A stretch of 64,000 bases of DNA from Deltaproteobacteria bacterium (GTDB lineage: Bacteria; Myxococcota_A; Polyangia; Polyangiales; Houyiibacteriaceae): the NCBI GenBank assembly GCA_017644045.1, contig JAEPMI010000008.1:532613-596612 (forward strand), given 5' to 3'. Below, piece by piece: positions 26,161 through 35,132 of this stretch. The position numbers were made by a program, and so were the translations under genes. Numbering within the stretch: the first letter of the stretch is position 1; the number at the start of each line of letters is the position of its first letter. The notes under the pieces were generated by a model that saw only the letters and a list, made by a program, of their open reading frames with translations, did no database searches and had not been told where the DNA came from.

Positions 26161-27438
26161 TCAGCCGAAGGGCGCGTCGTGACCGAAGGTCTCTTCGCGG
26201 TCCGGGCCGACGCTCACGATGCTGACCGGGCAGGCGGCGAGCTCTTCGATGCGCGCGACGTACTCCTGCGCGGTCTTCGGGAGCTCGTCCTTGCTCTTGC
26301 AGCCCGAGATGTCCTCGTCCCAGCCGGGCATCGTCTCGTAGACCGGCTCGACGTCTTCCCAGCCGTCGAAGGGCGGCTCGTCGTAAGACTGACCGCCGAG
26401 CTGGTAGCCGGTGCAGAGCTTCAGCTCGCCCATGCCGGTGAGGACGTCGAGCTTGGTCAGCGCGATGGAGGTCAGCCCATTCACGCGGGCGGCCATCCGG
26501 AGCGCCGGTAGATCGAGCCAGCCGCAGCGACGCGGTCGACCGGTGGTCGCGCCGAACTCGGCGCCCGCCTTGCGGAGCGCTTCGCCGATGGGGCCCTCGA
26601 GCTCGGTGGGGAAGGGGCCGCCGCCGACGCGCGTGGTGTACGCCTTGGTGATGCCGACGACCTTGTCGATGCCGGTCGGGCCGACGCCCGCACCGGTGCA
26701 GGCGCCACCCGCGATGGCGCTCGAGCTGGTCACGAAGGGGTATGTGCCGTGGTCGATGTCGAGCATCGTGCCCTGCGCGCCTTCGAGCAGGACCTTCTTG
26801 CCGGCGCCGAGCGCCTCGGCGGCCTCGCGCGCGGCGTCGCAGCCGAGCGGCTGCAAGCGCTCCGCCCAACCCGCGGCCTGCTCGGCGATCTCCTTCGCGC
26901 TCGGCAGCTCACCGCCGAGCGCCTTCGCGACCGGCGCCCAGTTGGCGAGGTTCGCCTCGATCTTCTCGAGGAGGCCGTCGCGCCAGAGGTCGCCGACCCG
27001 CACGCCGCGGCGCCCGATCTTGTCCTCGTAGGCCGGACCGATGCCCCGCTTGGTCGTGCCGATCTTGCCGTCGCCCGCCGCCGCCTCGCGGAGGCCGTCG
27101 AGGAGCTTGTGGTGCGGCAGGACCAGGTGCGCGCGCTCGGCCACGCCGAGACGGCCCGCGGTGCTCACGCCACGCTTCTCGAGCGCGTCGATCTCGTCGA
27201 TGACCGTCTGTGCGTCGATGACCGTGCCCTGACCGATGAGGCAGCGCTTCCCCTCGTGGAGGATGCCGCTCGGGACCAGGTGGAGAACGAGCTTCTCGCC
27301 GCGCACGACGAGCGTGTGACCCGCGTTCGCGCCACCGGCGTATCGCACGACGAGCTCGGCGTGTGGCGAGAGCAGGTCGACGATCTTCCCCTTGCCCTCA
27401 TCCCCCCACTGCGCTCCGACAACGACCAACGCCGGCAT
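26161..27438 (-). CDS. purA: Adenylosuccinate synthetase
   Basis: Protein of 425 aa, family length. It opens with 'VVGAQWGDEGKGKIVDLL', holding the GDEGKGK GTP loop and catalytic Asp. It also has 'GGANAGHT', 'TTKRGIGPAYEDK', 'EGAQGTMLDIDHGTYPFVTSS', 'RPRRCGWLD' and 'ALTKLDVL'. The enzyme joins IMP and aspartate using GTP in AMP synthesis. GGAG sits upstream of the ATG inside the end of hisZ, and only 3 bp separate the genes, so it is the last gene of the serA-hisZ-purA operon. HisZ-PurA adjacency is also known in Proteobacteria. Confidence 0.96.
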   Translation of the reverse strand: MPALVVVGAQWGDEGKGKIVDLLSPHAELVVRYAGGANAGHTLVVRGEKLVLHLVPSGILHEGKRCLIGQGTVIDAQTVIDEIDALEKRGVSTAGRLGVAERAHLVLPHHKLLDGLREAAAGDGKIGTTKRGIGPAYEDKIGRRGVRVGDLWRDGLLEKIEANLANWAPVAKALGGELPSAKEIAEQAAGWAERLQPLGCDAAREAAEALGAGKKVLLEGAQGTMLDIDHGTYPFVTSSSAIAGGACTGAGVGPTGIDKVVGITKAYTTRVGGGPFPTELEGPIGEALRKAGAEFGATTGRPRRCGWLDLPALRMAARVNGLTSIALTKLDVLTGMGELKLCTGYQLGGQSYDEPPFDGWEDVEPVYETMPGWDEDISGCKSKDELPKTAQEYVARIEELAACPVSIVSVGPDREETFGHDAPFG

Positions 27439-27441
27439 GTC

Positions 27442-28683
27442 TCACTCTCCTCGGACGAACGCCAGAGTGGCTTCGTCCAGCTCGTCGCCCTTTCGGGCGA
27501 CTCCATCGACCCGCTCGAAGCGGCCTTTCGCGACGGCCCCGTCGTAGCCCCAGGCGCGGGCGAAGTCGAGCGCGCGCTTCAGCGGCCCCTCGACTTCGCT
27601 CACCTCGACGCCCGCGGAACGGAGGGTCCCGGCGAGCGGGTCGCCGGTCACCACGGCCCAGCGTGGGGCCCGTTCGGCCTTCGGTGCGTTCCCCGCGAGC
27701 TCGAGCGCCCACTGCAGGTGGCCGACGTCGAGCGCGAAGCCCGTCGCGGGTGAGGGCCGCCCGTAGCGACCGAGTAGGTCGTCGTAGCGGCCGCCGCCAC
27801 CGAGCGGCTCGCCGGGGCCATCCGCGAGCAGGTTGAAGCTCACGCCGGTGTAGTAGCCGTGGCCTCGGAGCTCGCCGAGATCGAAGGCGAGGCGATCGCC
27901 GAGCCCCGAGTCCTCGAGCGCTTCGGTGACACGGGCGAGCTCGTCGAGCGCGGTTCGCGACGCCTCGTCGCGGAGCTTGCGGCGCGCGACCCCGAGGATC
28001 GAACGGTCACCGTAGAGCTCGGTCAGCCGCATCAGCCGCTGACGCGTCCGCTTGGCCGTGCGCCCCTCCGAGAGGATCGCTTCGAGCTGCGCGGTGTCCT
28101 TGCGGGCCAGCGCGTCCGCGGCGCGAACCCGAAGGGGCTCCGGCACCGCCTCGAGCGCCTGCTGGCCGAGACGCACCTGACTCAGCTCGATGACGAAGCG
28201 CTCCAGACCGGCGGCCTCGAGACCGCGCGCTGCCAACCCGATCACCTCGAGGTCGGCCCGGTCCCCGTCCATCCCGATGAGCTCGATACCCGCCTGGGTC
28301 GACTGACGCGCGAGCCGCGCGCGGCCCTTGCGGCGCCGCAGGACGGTCCCGTGGTACGCGAGCCGGAAGGGCGGCGGCAGGTGACCGAGCCGCGTCGCGA
28401 CGATGCGCGCGATCTGCGGCGTCATGTCGGGCCGGAGGAGCGTGAGCTCGCCGGTGCCCGGCTCGAAGAAGCGGAGCTGCTCCGCGCGGTCGACGTTGCT
28501 CATCCCGCGCTCGAGCACCTCCGCGTACTCGAACGCCGGCGTGGTGACTCGCCGATAGCCGAAGCGGGCGAACGTCCCCATCAGCCGCGAGGTCAGCGCC
28601 GCGAGGGCTTCCGTCGCATCCGGCAGCACGTCCCGCATGCCGCGGGGCGGTGCCATCGGAGGCCCGCTCGGGATGAAGGTCAT
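27442..28683 (-). CDS. hisZ: ATP phosphoribosyltransferase regulatory subunit HisZ
   Basis: Protein of 413 aa. It is a class II histidyl-tRNA synthetase-like catalytic fold: 'PPRGMRDVLPD' (motif 1 region), 'LLRPDMTPQIAR', 'QAGIELIG' and 'LGGGGRYDDLLGRYG'. HisRS-specific parts are lacking, namely the arginine-rich motif 2 loop of true synthetases and the anticodon-binding domain sequence, so HisZ fits better than HisS. HisZ forms the active complex with short HisG in the first step of histidine synthesis. No hisG is in the window. The ATG overlaps the serA stop by one base (TGATG), indicating translational coupling. Confidence 0.85.
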   Translation of the reverse strand: MTFIPSGPPMAPPRGMRDVLPDATEALAALTSRLMGTFARFGYRRVTTPAFEYAEVLERGMSNVDRAEQLRFFEPGTGELTLLRPDMTPQIARIVATRLGHLPPPFRLAYHGTVLRRRKGRARLARQSTQAGIELIGMDGDRADLEVIGLAARGLEAAGLERFVIELSQVRLGQQALEAVPEPLRVRAADALARKDTAQLEAILSEGRTAKRTRQRLMRLTELYGDRSILGVARRKLRDEASRTALDELARVTEALEDSGLGDRLAFDLGELRGHGYYTGVSFNLLADGPGEPLGGGGRYDDLLGRYGRPSPATGFALDVGHLQWALELAGNAPKAERAPRWAVVTGDPLAGTLRSAGVEVSEVEGPLKRALDFARAWGYDGAVAKGRFERVDGVARKGDELDEATLAFVRGE

Positions 28684-30260
28684 CAGACCGTGACGAGCAC
28701 CGCGGACTGGATGTGCTCGACCTTCTGGATCTTGTCGAGCACCGTCGGCGGGACCACGTCGGCCACGTTCCAGAGCATGAGCGCTCGGCCGGTCTCTTCG
28801 TCGAGGCCGACCTGGAGCCGTGAGACGTTCACGCCGGCCTCGCCGAGGACGGAGCCGACCGCGCCGATGACGCCAGGCTTGTCGTCGTTCGTGATGACCA
28901 GCGAGTGGCCCTTGAGGATGGCGTCCATCGGGTAGCCCTCGAGGCCGACCAGGCGGAGCTCACCGGCGCGGCTGCGGCGACCGGTGGCGGTGTGGATGCC
29001 GTCGGCGTCGTTCACCGTGATGCGCAGGTTCGGGCGCGCGTCTTCTGGGGCGCTCACCTCGACCAGCTCGATGTTCTTGTCCTTGGCTTCGTAGAGCGCG
29101 CTGAGCGGGTTCACCGCTTCGCCCGTCTGCTTCTCGAGGAAGGCGGCGAGGGCCTCGCGCGCGAGCGGCGAGACGAGGTCGGCGATGGCGCCGCTGGCGG
29201 TCACGCGGAACTCACGCGGTCCGTCCGAGAGCTGACCGAGGAGCGCGCCGAGGCGCTGGGCGACGCCCACCACGGACCCGACGCGCTCGGCGGCGTCGTC
29301 GCTCATCGCGGGGACGTTCACACCGTTCTCGACCTTGCCGTCCTTGAGGTAGGCGACAATCTGCTCGCTGATCTGCACGCCGACGCGGGTCTGCGCTTCG
29401 TGGGTCGACGCGCCGAGGTGCGGCGTGACGATGGCGTTGTCGAGCGCGAAGATCGGGTGGTCGCTCGCGGGGGGCTCGGTCTCGAAGACGTCGAGCGCCG
29501 CGCCGGCGATGGTGCCGTCCTTCAGGGCCGCGACGAGCGCGGTCTCGTCGACGATGCCGCCGCGGGCCGCGTTCACGAGGAGCGCTTCCTTCTTCATCTT
29601 CTTGAACGCCGCGGCGTCGAAGAGGTGCTTGGTCGAGGCGACCAGTGGCGCGTGAATGCTGATGAAGTCCGAGCGCTTCAGCAGCTCGTCGAAGGACACG
29701 AGCTCGACGCCGAGGCTCTCGGCCTCTTCCTTCGAGATCACCGGGTCGGCGGCGATGACCTTCATGTGCAGGCCGCGGGCGCGGTCGGCGGCGATCTTGC
29801 CGATGTTGCCGAGACCCACGATGCCGAGGGTCTTGTTCCACTTCTCGCGGCCTTGGAAGAGCTTCTTCTCCCACTTGCCGGCCTTCATCGAGGCGGTGGC
29901 CTGCGGGATGTGGCGGCAGAGCGCGTCGAGCAGCGAGAGCGCGTGCTCGGCGGTGGTGACCGCGTTGCCAAAGGGCGTGTTCATCACGACGACGCCCTTC
30001 TTGCTGGCGGCGGCGAGGTCCACGTTGTCGACGCCGATGCCGGCGCGACCGATGACCTTCAGCTCGGAGGCGGCCTCGAGGACCTTCGCCGTGACCTTGG
30101 TCCCGCTGCGGATGACCAGGCCGTGGACGTCGCCGATGATCCCACAGAGCTCGTCTTCCGAGAGGCCCGTGTTGACGACCACCTCGATTCCCTCCGCCTT
30201 GTGGAGGACTTCGAGGCCTTCTTCCGCGAGCTTGTCCGAGACCAGGACCTTGTACGACAT
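28683..30260 (-). CDS. serA: D-3-phosphoglycerate dehydrogenase
   Basis: Protein of 525 aa, the long SerA form. The ATG at 30260 has GGGAG upstream; the frame continues upstream without conserved sequence. Order of parts: substrate domain; NAD domain with 'LGIVGLGNIGKIAADRA' (about residues 140-156); catalytic Arg in 'NAARGGIVDE', Glu in 'DVFETEPP' and His in 'VTPHLGAST'; the allosteric substrate-binding domain (about 320-445); and a C-terminal ACT domain ('LVITNDDKPGVIGAVG'). It oxidises 3-phosphoglycerate, the first step of serine synthesis. The ACT domain predicts serine feedback. First gene of the serA-hisZ-purA unit. Confidence 0.95.
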   Translation of the reverse strand: MSYKVLVSDKLAEEGLEVLHKAEGIEVVVNTGLSEDELCGIIGDVHGLVIRSGTKVTAKVLEAASELKVIGRAGIGVDNVDLAAASKKGVVVMNTPFGNAVTTAEHALSLLDALCRHIPQATASMKAGKWEKKLFQGREKWNKTLGIVGLGNIGKIAADRARGLHMKVIAADPVISKEEAESLGVELVSFDELLKRSDFISIHAPLVASTKHLFDAAAFKKMKKEALLVNAARGGIVDETALVAALKDGTIAGAALDVFETEPPASDHPIFALDNAIVTPHLGASTHEAQTRVGVQISEQIVAYLKDGKVENGVNVPAMSDDAAERVGSVVGVAQRLGALLGQLSDGPREFRVTASGAIADLVSPLAREALAAFLEKQTGEAVNPLSALYEAKDKNIELVEVSAPEDARPNLRITVNDADGIHTATGRRSRAGELRLVGLEGYPMDAILKGHSLVITNDDKPGVIGAVGSVLGEAGVNVSRLQVGLDEETGRALMLWNVADVVPPTVLDKIQKVEHIQSAVLVTV

Positions 30261-30352
30261 GTGTTGGCGCTCCCTTCGCTTCCGGGTTCGCGTGTATGCC
30301 GCGCGGCGCGGTGCGTCAAGAGTGGCGATGCCCCGAGCGAAGGACTCTTGGG

Positions 30353-32371
30353 CTACTGAGCCTGCCAGCGCACCAGCTGGAGCTGGAGGCCGAGGAGCAC
30401 GGCCCGATAGCCGCGGGTCGCATCGTCCGGTCCTTCGAGCGTCGCGACCACCTCCTGCAGGGGGACGGCCGCTGGAACCGCTTCCATCAGGTCCGCGAGG
30501 ATCGGCGGCAGGTTGCCCGACGCGGCGAACGCGGGCCGCTGGGGCGTGGGCTCCAGCGAATCGAGCAGGTGGGTGCGGAAGCGCTCCTCCTCGAGCCCTT
30601 CCGCCATGCGGTGCGCCAGCCCTCGGTCCAGGAGGGCCCAGACGTCGAGCCCCAGGGGGAAGCGGCTCGGGGGTGGCGGCACCCCCCGGTAGAACGAGGC
30701 CTCGCCGCTCGTCCACGCGAAGAGGTCGAGGATCTTCTCCTCCACCTGGGTGGCGATGTGCTGGAAGAGCTCGACCGGCTCGACATAGCGGAGGCTCACG
30801 AGGGTGTCGCCGAGGCGCCCGTCGTAGCGCGGCAGCAGCCCCAGGGCGGTGTCCAGCTGGCCCCGCGAGAGCACGCCCCGGGCGACGAGATATTCGCCGA
30901 GCATCTCGCCGGCGATGTTGGAGCCCACGAACTCGGGCACCCCGCCCGCGACGTAGACCTCCTTGCGGGAGCCCCCCTGCTCACAGAGCCAGAGGCCGGT
31001 CTCGTTGGCGACGGCCGTCTCGGCGAGCCCGCGAACGAAGCCGCCACCCGAGAAGTTGCGGCGGATGTCCGGCTCCTGGGCGAGGCGCTGGTCCATCGTG
31101 ATGGGGGTCAGCGTCGCCATCGGGAGGTGGCGGTTGAGCGCTGGGTGGGTCCGGATCGGCTGAGGTTTACCGCCATCGACCGAGACCAGGTCGGTGGGTC
31201 CGAGCTCGCCGGTGGTCAGCGCCTGGGCGAGCTCGGCGAAGCGGAAGGTCCCGCGGATCTGTCCGTCGGCCGTCTCCACGAAGTACGTGTGCTCGAGGAC
31301 CTCGGCGGTCTCCGGGAAGGAAGGGCGCATGGCGTCTGCCTCGAGCACGGCAGGGGCGATGTCGGACGCCACGGGCGTGGGCGGCGCCTCGGCGGCCCAG
31401 TGCCGAATCTCCGGCGTCCGCTGCAGCTCCGGGTCGTCCTTGCCACCCGAGGCCACTCGGACCAGCTCGGCGATCTCGCGGCGGATGGCCGGCTCCGGGC
31501 TCTGGATGTGCGCCGAGATCCGCTCCGCGAAGGCGGCCGCGGTGGGGATGCGCTCGTCCGGCTTCCGAGCGAGCGCGTCGCACACGGCCGCCTTGAGGTC
31601 CGGGTCGATGGCCAGCCGGGTGAAGGGGCTGATGTTCGCGTCGCGGATGGCGAGCAGGATGGCCAGCTCGCTCCCACCCGCGAAGAGCTCGCGGCCCATG
31701 AGCAGCTCCGCGCCCACGACCCCCGCGGCGAAGATGTCGGCGCGTTGGTCCATGGGCTTGCCCATCACCTGCTCCGGCGAGAGGTAACCGAGCTTGCCCT
31801 TGGCCTGGTTCGAGACCTGCGGTCGCTCCTCGACCAGGAGGGCGCGGGCGATGCCGAAGTCGCCCAGCTTCACGTCTCCGTGCACCGAGAGGAGGACGTT
31901 CGACGGGGAGACGTCTCGATGGACGATGGCGAGCGGCGCCCCGTCCTTGCTCTCGGTGTCGTGCACGGCCTGGAGGCCGAGGAGGAGATCGCGGAGGACG
32001 AGCAGCGCCGGCTCCACTCCCAGCGAGCGCCCTTCGCGCCGCAGCCACCGCATCAAGCGCCAGAGATCGCAGCCCGGGACGTACTCCAGCACGAGGTAGG
32101 GCGCGTCCTCGACCTCGCCGGCGCCGAGCAGCTCGACCACGTTCGGGTGCCGCACCCGCCCGCCGATCTGGGCCTCCTTCTCGAACATCTCGAGACCCTC
32201 GGCCTCCGCCGCGATGTGGGGGAGCATCCGTTTGATGACCACGGTGCGGGCGTCGGCGCCGGTGCGCGGGGCGAGCGCGCGGTAGACCTCCGCCATCCCG
32301 CCGACGGCGATTCGCCCGAGCAGGGTGTAGGGCCCGAACTCCCCCGGCTGGCCGCCTTCCACGGCGCGCAT
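30353..32371 (-). CDS. Hanks-type Ser/Thr kinase with GYF-like and DUF4388-like C-terminus
   Basis: Protein of 672 aa. The kinase domain spans about 12-285 with all key residues: glycine loop 'GRIAVGGMAEVY', Lys47 in 'VVIKRM', Asp153 in 'HRDVSPSN', Asp171 in 'LGDFGIAR', and 'LGYLSPEQ' in the activation segment. Residues about 375-425 ('GQIRGTFRFAELAQALTTGEL') look like a GYF_2/DUF4339 module. Residues about 500-590 ('LGEYLVARGVLSRGQLDTAL' and 'GRLGDTLVSL') resemble MshEN/DUF4388 modules found in myxobacterial signalling proteins. No transmembrane segment is seen, so it is cytosolic. Substrate unknown. Divergent from the methyltransferase gene, with 96 bp between starts. Confidence 0.88.
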   Translation of the reverse strand: MRAVEGGQPGEFGPYTLLGRIAVGGMAEVYRALAPRTGADARTVVIKRMLPHIAAEAEGLEMFEKEAQIGGRVRHPNVVELLGAGEVEDAPYLVLEYVPGCDLWRLMRWLRREGRSLGVEPALLVLRDLLLGLQAVHDTESKDGAPLAIVHRDVSPSNVLLSVHGDVKLGDFGIARALLVEERPQVSNQAKGKLGYLSPEQVMGKPMDQRADIFAAGVVGAELLMGRELFAGGSELAILLAIRDANISPFTRLAIDPDLKAAVCDALARKPDERIPTAAAFAERISAHIQSPEPAIRREIAELVRVASGGKDDPELQRTPEIRHWAAEAPPTPVASDIAPAVLEADAMRPSFPETAEVLEHTYFVETADGQIRGTFRFAELAQALTTGELGPTDLVSVDGGKPQPIRTHPALNRHLPMATLTPITMDQRLAQEPDIRRNFSGGGFVRGLAETAVANETGLWLCEQGGSRKEVYVAGGVPEFVGSNIAGEMLGEYLVARGVLSRGQLDTALGLLPRYDGRLGDTLVSLRYVEPVELFQHIATQVEEKILDLFAWTSGEASFYRGVPPPPSRFPLGLDVWALLDRGLAHRMAEGLEEERFRTHLLDSLEPTPQRPAFAASGNLPPILADLMEAVPAAVPLQEVVATLEGPDDATRGYRAVLLGLQLQLVRWQAQ

Positions 32372-32467
32372 GTTACCCGAGTGAGCCCCACTCGCGAACG
32401 TTCACGCGCATGAACGCGCACGAAGGGCAGCTGGTTCCGTTCCCGCGTCGTGATATGCCGCCTTCCG

Positions 32468-33121
32468 ATGGCCGATCCGGACTCGCGCAAGGGCTCCCGT
32501 TATGCGGACGAAGCCGCTCTCGACTACCTCGCCAAGGTGCACACACCGCACGACGAGGCGCTCCAGGCGGCGTTCGAGGCGCACGAGCGCCACGGGATCC
32601 CGCCGATTCAGGTGGGGCCGGCCGAGGGCAAGATGTTGGCCCTCTGGTTGAAGGCCATCGGCGCCACCAAGGTCGTCGAGGTGGGCACGCTCGCGGGCTA
32701 CTCGGCCATCTGGATGGGTCGCGCGCTGCCCGAGGGCGGCAAGCTCTGGTCGATCGAGCACGACCCGAAGCACGCCGAGATCGCCCGGGAGAACATCGCG
32801 CTCGCCGGGCTGAGCGACAAGGTCGAGGTCCGGCTCGGCGACGGGGTCGAGGTGCTCGAGGAGCTCACGACGGAAGGCCCCTTCTGCGCCGTCTTCGTCG
32901 ATGCCGACAAGGAGCGCTACGACCGCTACGGGCGCTGGGCCTTCGCGAATCTGCGGTCGGGCGGGCTGCTCCTCGGCGACAACGCCTACCTCTTCGGTCA
33001 GCTCCTCGCGGACGACGCGCGGGGCGCCGGCATGCGCCGCTTCCACGAGGAGGCGGCGGCGCAGATGGACAGCGTCTGCGCCCCGACGCCCGACGGGCTC
33101 GTGGTCGCTCGAAAGCGATGA
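32468..33121 (+). CDS. O-methyltransferase, class I SAM-dependent
   Basis: Protein of 217 aa. The ATG at 32468 is preferred over one six codons upstream. It matches the Methyltransf_3 (caffeoyl-CoA/catechol O-methyltransferase-like) family: SAM motif I 'VVEVGTLAGYSAIWMGRALP', acidic loop 'WSIEHDPKHAEIAREN', and 'AVFVDADKERYDRY', whose Asp residues bind the divalent metal. Later 'GGLLLGDNAYLFG' holds the third metal ligand region. It methylates hydroxyl groups of a catechol-like acceptor in known relatives; the substrate here is unknown. Just downstream lies the inverted-repeat element at 33134. Confidence 0.9.
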   Translation: MADPDSRKGSRYADEAALDYLAKVHTPHDEALQAAFEAHERHGIPPIQVGPAEGKMLALWLKAIGATKVVEVGTLAGYSAIWMGRALPEGGKLWSIEHDPKHAEIARENIALAGLSDKVEVRLGDGVEVLEELTTEGPFCAVFVDADKERYDRYGRWAFANLRSGGLLLGDNAYLFGQLLADDARGAGMRRFHEEAAAQMDSVCAPTPDGLVVARKR

Positions 33122-33133
33122 CGCACACCCTCG

Positions 33134-33297
33134 CTAGTGCCCCGTCTCGGGAATTCGTCACAAAACTCGACGGCCCTCGAACCGCGACTCTGCGTCACTC
33201 CTCCTCGAAATACGTAAAGTATTCCTCGTCGTCGTTCCTTGATTCACGATCCGATGACTCGCCGATTCTCGCAACGACTCCCGGTCCGGGACACTAG
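33134..33297. repeat. MITE-like inverted-repeat element, 164 bp
   Basis: It begins and ends with CTAG. The outermost 21 bases at each end (33134-33154 and 33277-33297) are imperfect inverted repeats (16 of 21 match). Its centre holds a small stem (33204-33228: CTCGAAATAC, loop, GTATTCCTCG) resembling the core of the 168-bp element at 41172-41197. It is more A+T-rich than the flanks and encodes no protein. Size and ends fit a MITE or similar dispersed element, perhaps with CTAG or TA as target. No transposase is near. Confidence 0.5.
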
Positions 33298-33309
33298 ATA
33301 GCTACGAAA

Positions 33310-33337
33310 TGATGCATGTAGCACTTTGCATGCATCA
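33310..33337. repeat. Perfect 9-bp inverted repeat upstream of the SulP gene
   Basis: TGATGCATG (33310-33318) and CATGCATCA (33329-33337) are exact inverted repeats separated by 10 bases, 82 bp before the chosen SulP start. It could be an operator or a small hairpin. The rest of the gap between 33122 and 33418 holds only the MITE-like element and no reading frame I can support. Confidence 0.4.
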
Positions 33338-33418
33338 CCGTTCTCATTCAGGCTCGCCTCGACCCTGCCGGCGCCGCGCAAAAAGGCACGCCGGGCATCG
33401 GTCTCCTACGCACGAACG

Positions 33419-35074
33419 ATGACGAACGACTCCGCCCGATCGCCCGACAGCCGGACCTCTGCGGATCCGCCCCAGCACCAAGAGCTGGCGGCGGTGGAGA
33501 AAGGCTACCTGCCCAACCTGAAGTACGACCTGCCGGCGTCGGTGGTGGTCTTCCTCGTTGCGCTGCCGCTCTGCCTCGGCATCGCCGTCGCTTCCGGCGC
33601 GCCGCCGTTGGCCGGACTGATCTCCGGCATCGTCGGTGGCATCGTCGTGGCCTGGATCAGCGGCTCTCCCTCGGCGGTCAGTGGGCCGGCCGCGGGTCTG
33701 ACCGCCATCGTCCTCGCGGCCATCACGGACCTCGGCTACCAGGGGTTCCTGCTCGCGGTGGTGCTCGCCGGCGTGATGCAGCTGATCTTCGGTTTCGCCC
33801 GCGCGGGCGTCTTCGCGTACTACTTCCCGAGCTCGGTCATCAAAGGGATGCTCGCCGCGATCGGCATCATCCTGATCATGAAGCAGATCCCCCACGCGCT
33901 GGGGTTCGACAAGGATTACGAGGGCGACCTCCATCTGCTCGAGTCGGTCACCGTGACGCTGCCCAACGGCGACGAGCGGGTGATGAACTTCTTCGATCAG
34001 CTCGCCTACGCCTTCGGTCACGTCGGCTGGGGCGCGGTGATCGTCACCTCGATCGGCCTCGTCGTGCTGCTCCTCTGGGGACGCATCAAGTTCCTGAAGG
34101 ACCTCCGCTGGGTCCCTGGCCCCTTGGTGGTCGTCGTGCTCGGGGCGACCATCAACTCGCTCTTCTATGTGGTGGCGCCAGAGTGGGCGCTCCGGAGCGA
34201 GCACCTGGTGCGCCTGCCGGACGAGGGTCTCGCCGACCTCGTGGGCGCGCTGGACTTCCCCGACTTCTCACGGATCTCGGAGCTGAAGATCTACTCGGCC
34301 GCGTTCACCATCGCGGCCGTCGCGAGCATCGAGACGCTCCTGTGCATCGAGGCGATGGACAAGCTCGACCCTTGGAAGCGATCGACGCCCACCAACCGGG
34401 AGCTCATCGCGCAGGGGGCAGGGAACCTGATCGCGGGACTCATCGGCGGACTGCCGATGACGGCCGTGATCGTGCGCGGGTCCACGAACATCCAGTCGGG
34501 CGCCCGCACGCGGATGAGCGCGTTCGTGCACGGGCTCCTGCTGCTCTTGTCCGTCGTGCTCATCCCGTTCGTGATGAACCTGATCCCGCTCTCGGCGCTC
34601 GCCGCCATCCTGCTCTACGTCGGCTACAAGCTCGCGAACCTCGGCCTCTTCAAGCAGATGCTCAGCCGGAGCCCGGACACCTGGGTGCCCTTCGTCGTGA
34701 CCGTCGGCGCGATCCTCGCGACCGACCTGCTCCGCGGCGTCGGCATCGGCATGGTGGTCGGACTCTTCTTCATTCTCCGCTCGAACCTGCAGACCGCGTA
34801 CTTCGTGCGCGACAGCGACTCGGGTGACGAAGGGCGCAAACACATCCGGCTCGAGCTGAGCGAGAACGTCTCGTTCCTCAACCGCGCGAGCGTGAACCGG
34901 GTGCTCCATGAGCTCCCCGAGGGCTCGGTCGTGGAGATCGACGGAACCCGCTCCCAGTACATGCACCCAGACGTCATCGAGCTCATTCACGACTTCGAAC
35001 AGACCGCGCACACGCGCGGCATCGAGGTCACGCTGGTCGGCATTCCGGCAGCCGACCCGGCGGCGGGTCACTGA
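33419..35074 (+). CDS. SulP family anion transporter with STAS domain
   Basis: Protein of 551 aa from the ATG at 33419; the 31-residue extension in frame before it is low complexity. The transport domain (about 30-450) has the SLC26/SulP N-terminal signature region 'YDLPASVVVFLVALPLCLGIAVASGAPP' (quoted across the helix), followed by 'ISGSPSAVSGPAAGLTAIV', and about 10-14 hydrophobic segments. A short STAS domain closes the protein ('VVEIDGTRSQYMHPDVIELI'). Relatives move sulfate, bicarbonate or other anions at the inner membrane; without a close match the substrate is open. It is followed 58 bp later by the TMTC-like gene. Confidence 0.88.
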   Translation: MTNDSARSPDSRTSADPPQHQELAAVEKGYLPNLKYDLPASVVVFLVALPLCLGIAVASGAPPLAGLISGIVGGIVVAWISGSPSAVSGPAAGLTAIVLAAITDLGYQGFLLAVVLAGVMQLIFGFARAGVFAYYFPSSVIKGMLAAIGIILIMKQIPHALGFDKDYEGDLHLLESVTVTLPNGDERVMNFFDQLAYAFGHVGWGAVIVTSIGLVVLLLWGRIKFLKDLRWVPGPLVVVVLGATINSLFYVVAPEWALRSEHLVRLPDEGLADLVGALDFPDFSRISELKIYSAAFTIAAVASIETLLCIEAMDKLDPWKRSTPTNRELIAQGAGNLIAGLIGGLPMTAVIVRGSTNIQSGARTRMSAFVHGLLLLLSVVLIPFVMNLIPLSALAAILLYVGYKLANLGLFKQMLSRSPDTWVPFVVTVGAILATDLLRGVGIGMVVGLFFILRSNLQTAYFVRDSDSGDEGRKHIRLELSENVSFLNRASVNRVLHELPEGSVVEIDGTRSQYMHPDVIELIHDFEQTAHTRGIEVTLVGIPAADPAAGH

Positions 35075-35132
35075 CCAACCGTCGTCCGCCACACAGCTGA
35101 CTGGGCACCCGTGTTCGCGGTATGCACCCCTC

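Noticed and set aside
27442..28683. Histidyl-tRNA synthetase (hisS)
   Set aside because: The fold matches, but there is no anticodon-binding domain signature and the purA context favours HisZ.
30296..32413. 705-residue open frame opposite the Ser/Thr kinase
   Set aside because: Antisense shadow; the kinase has every conserved catalytic residue.
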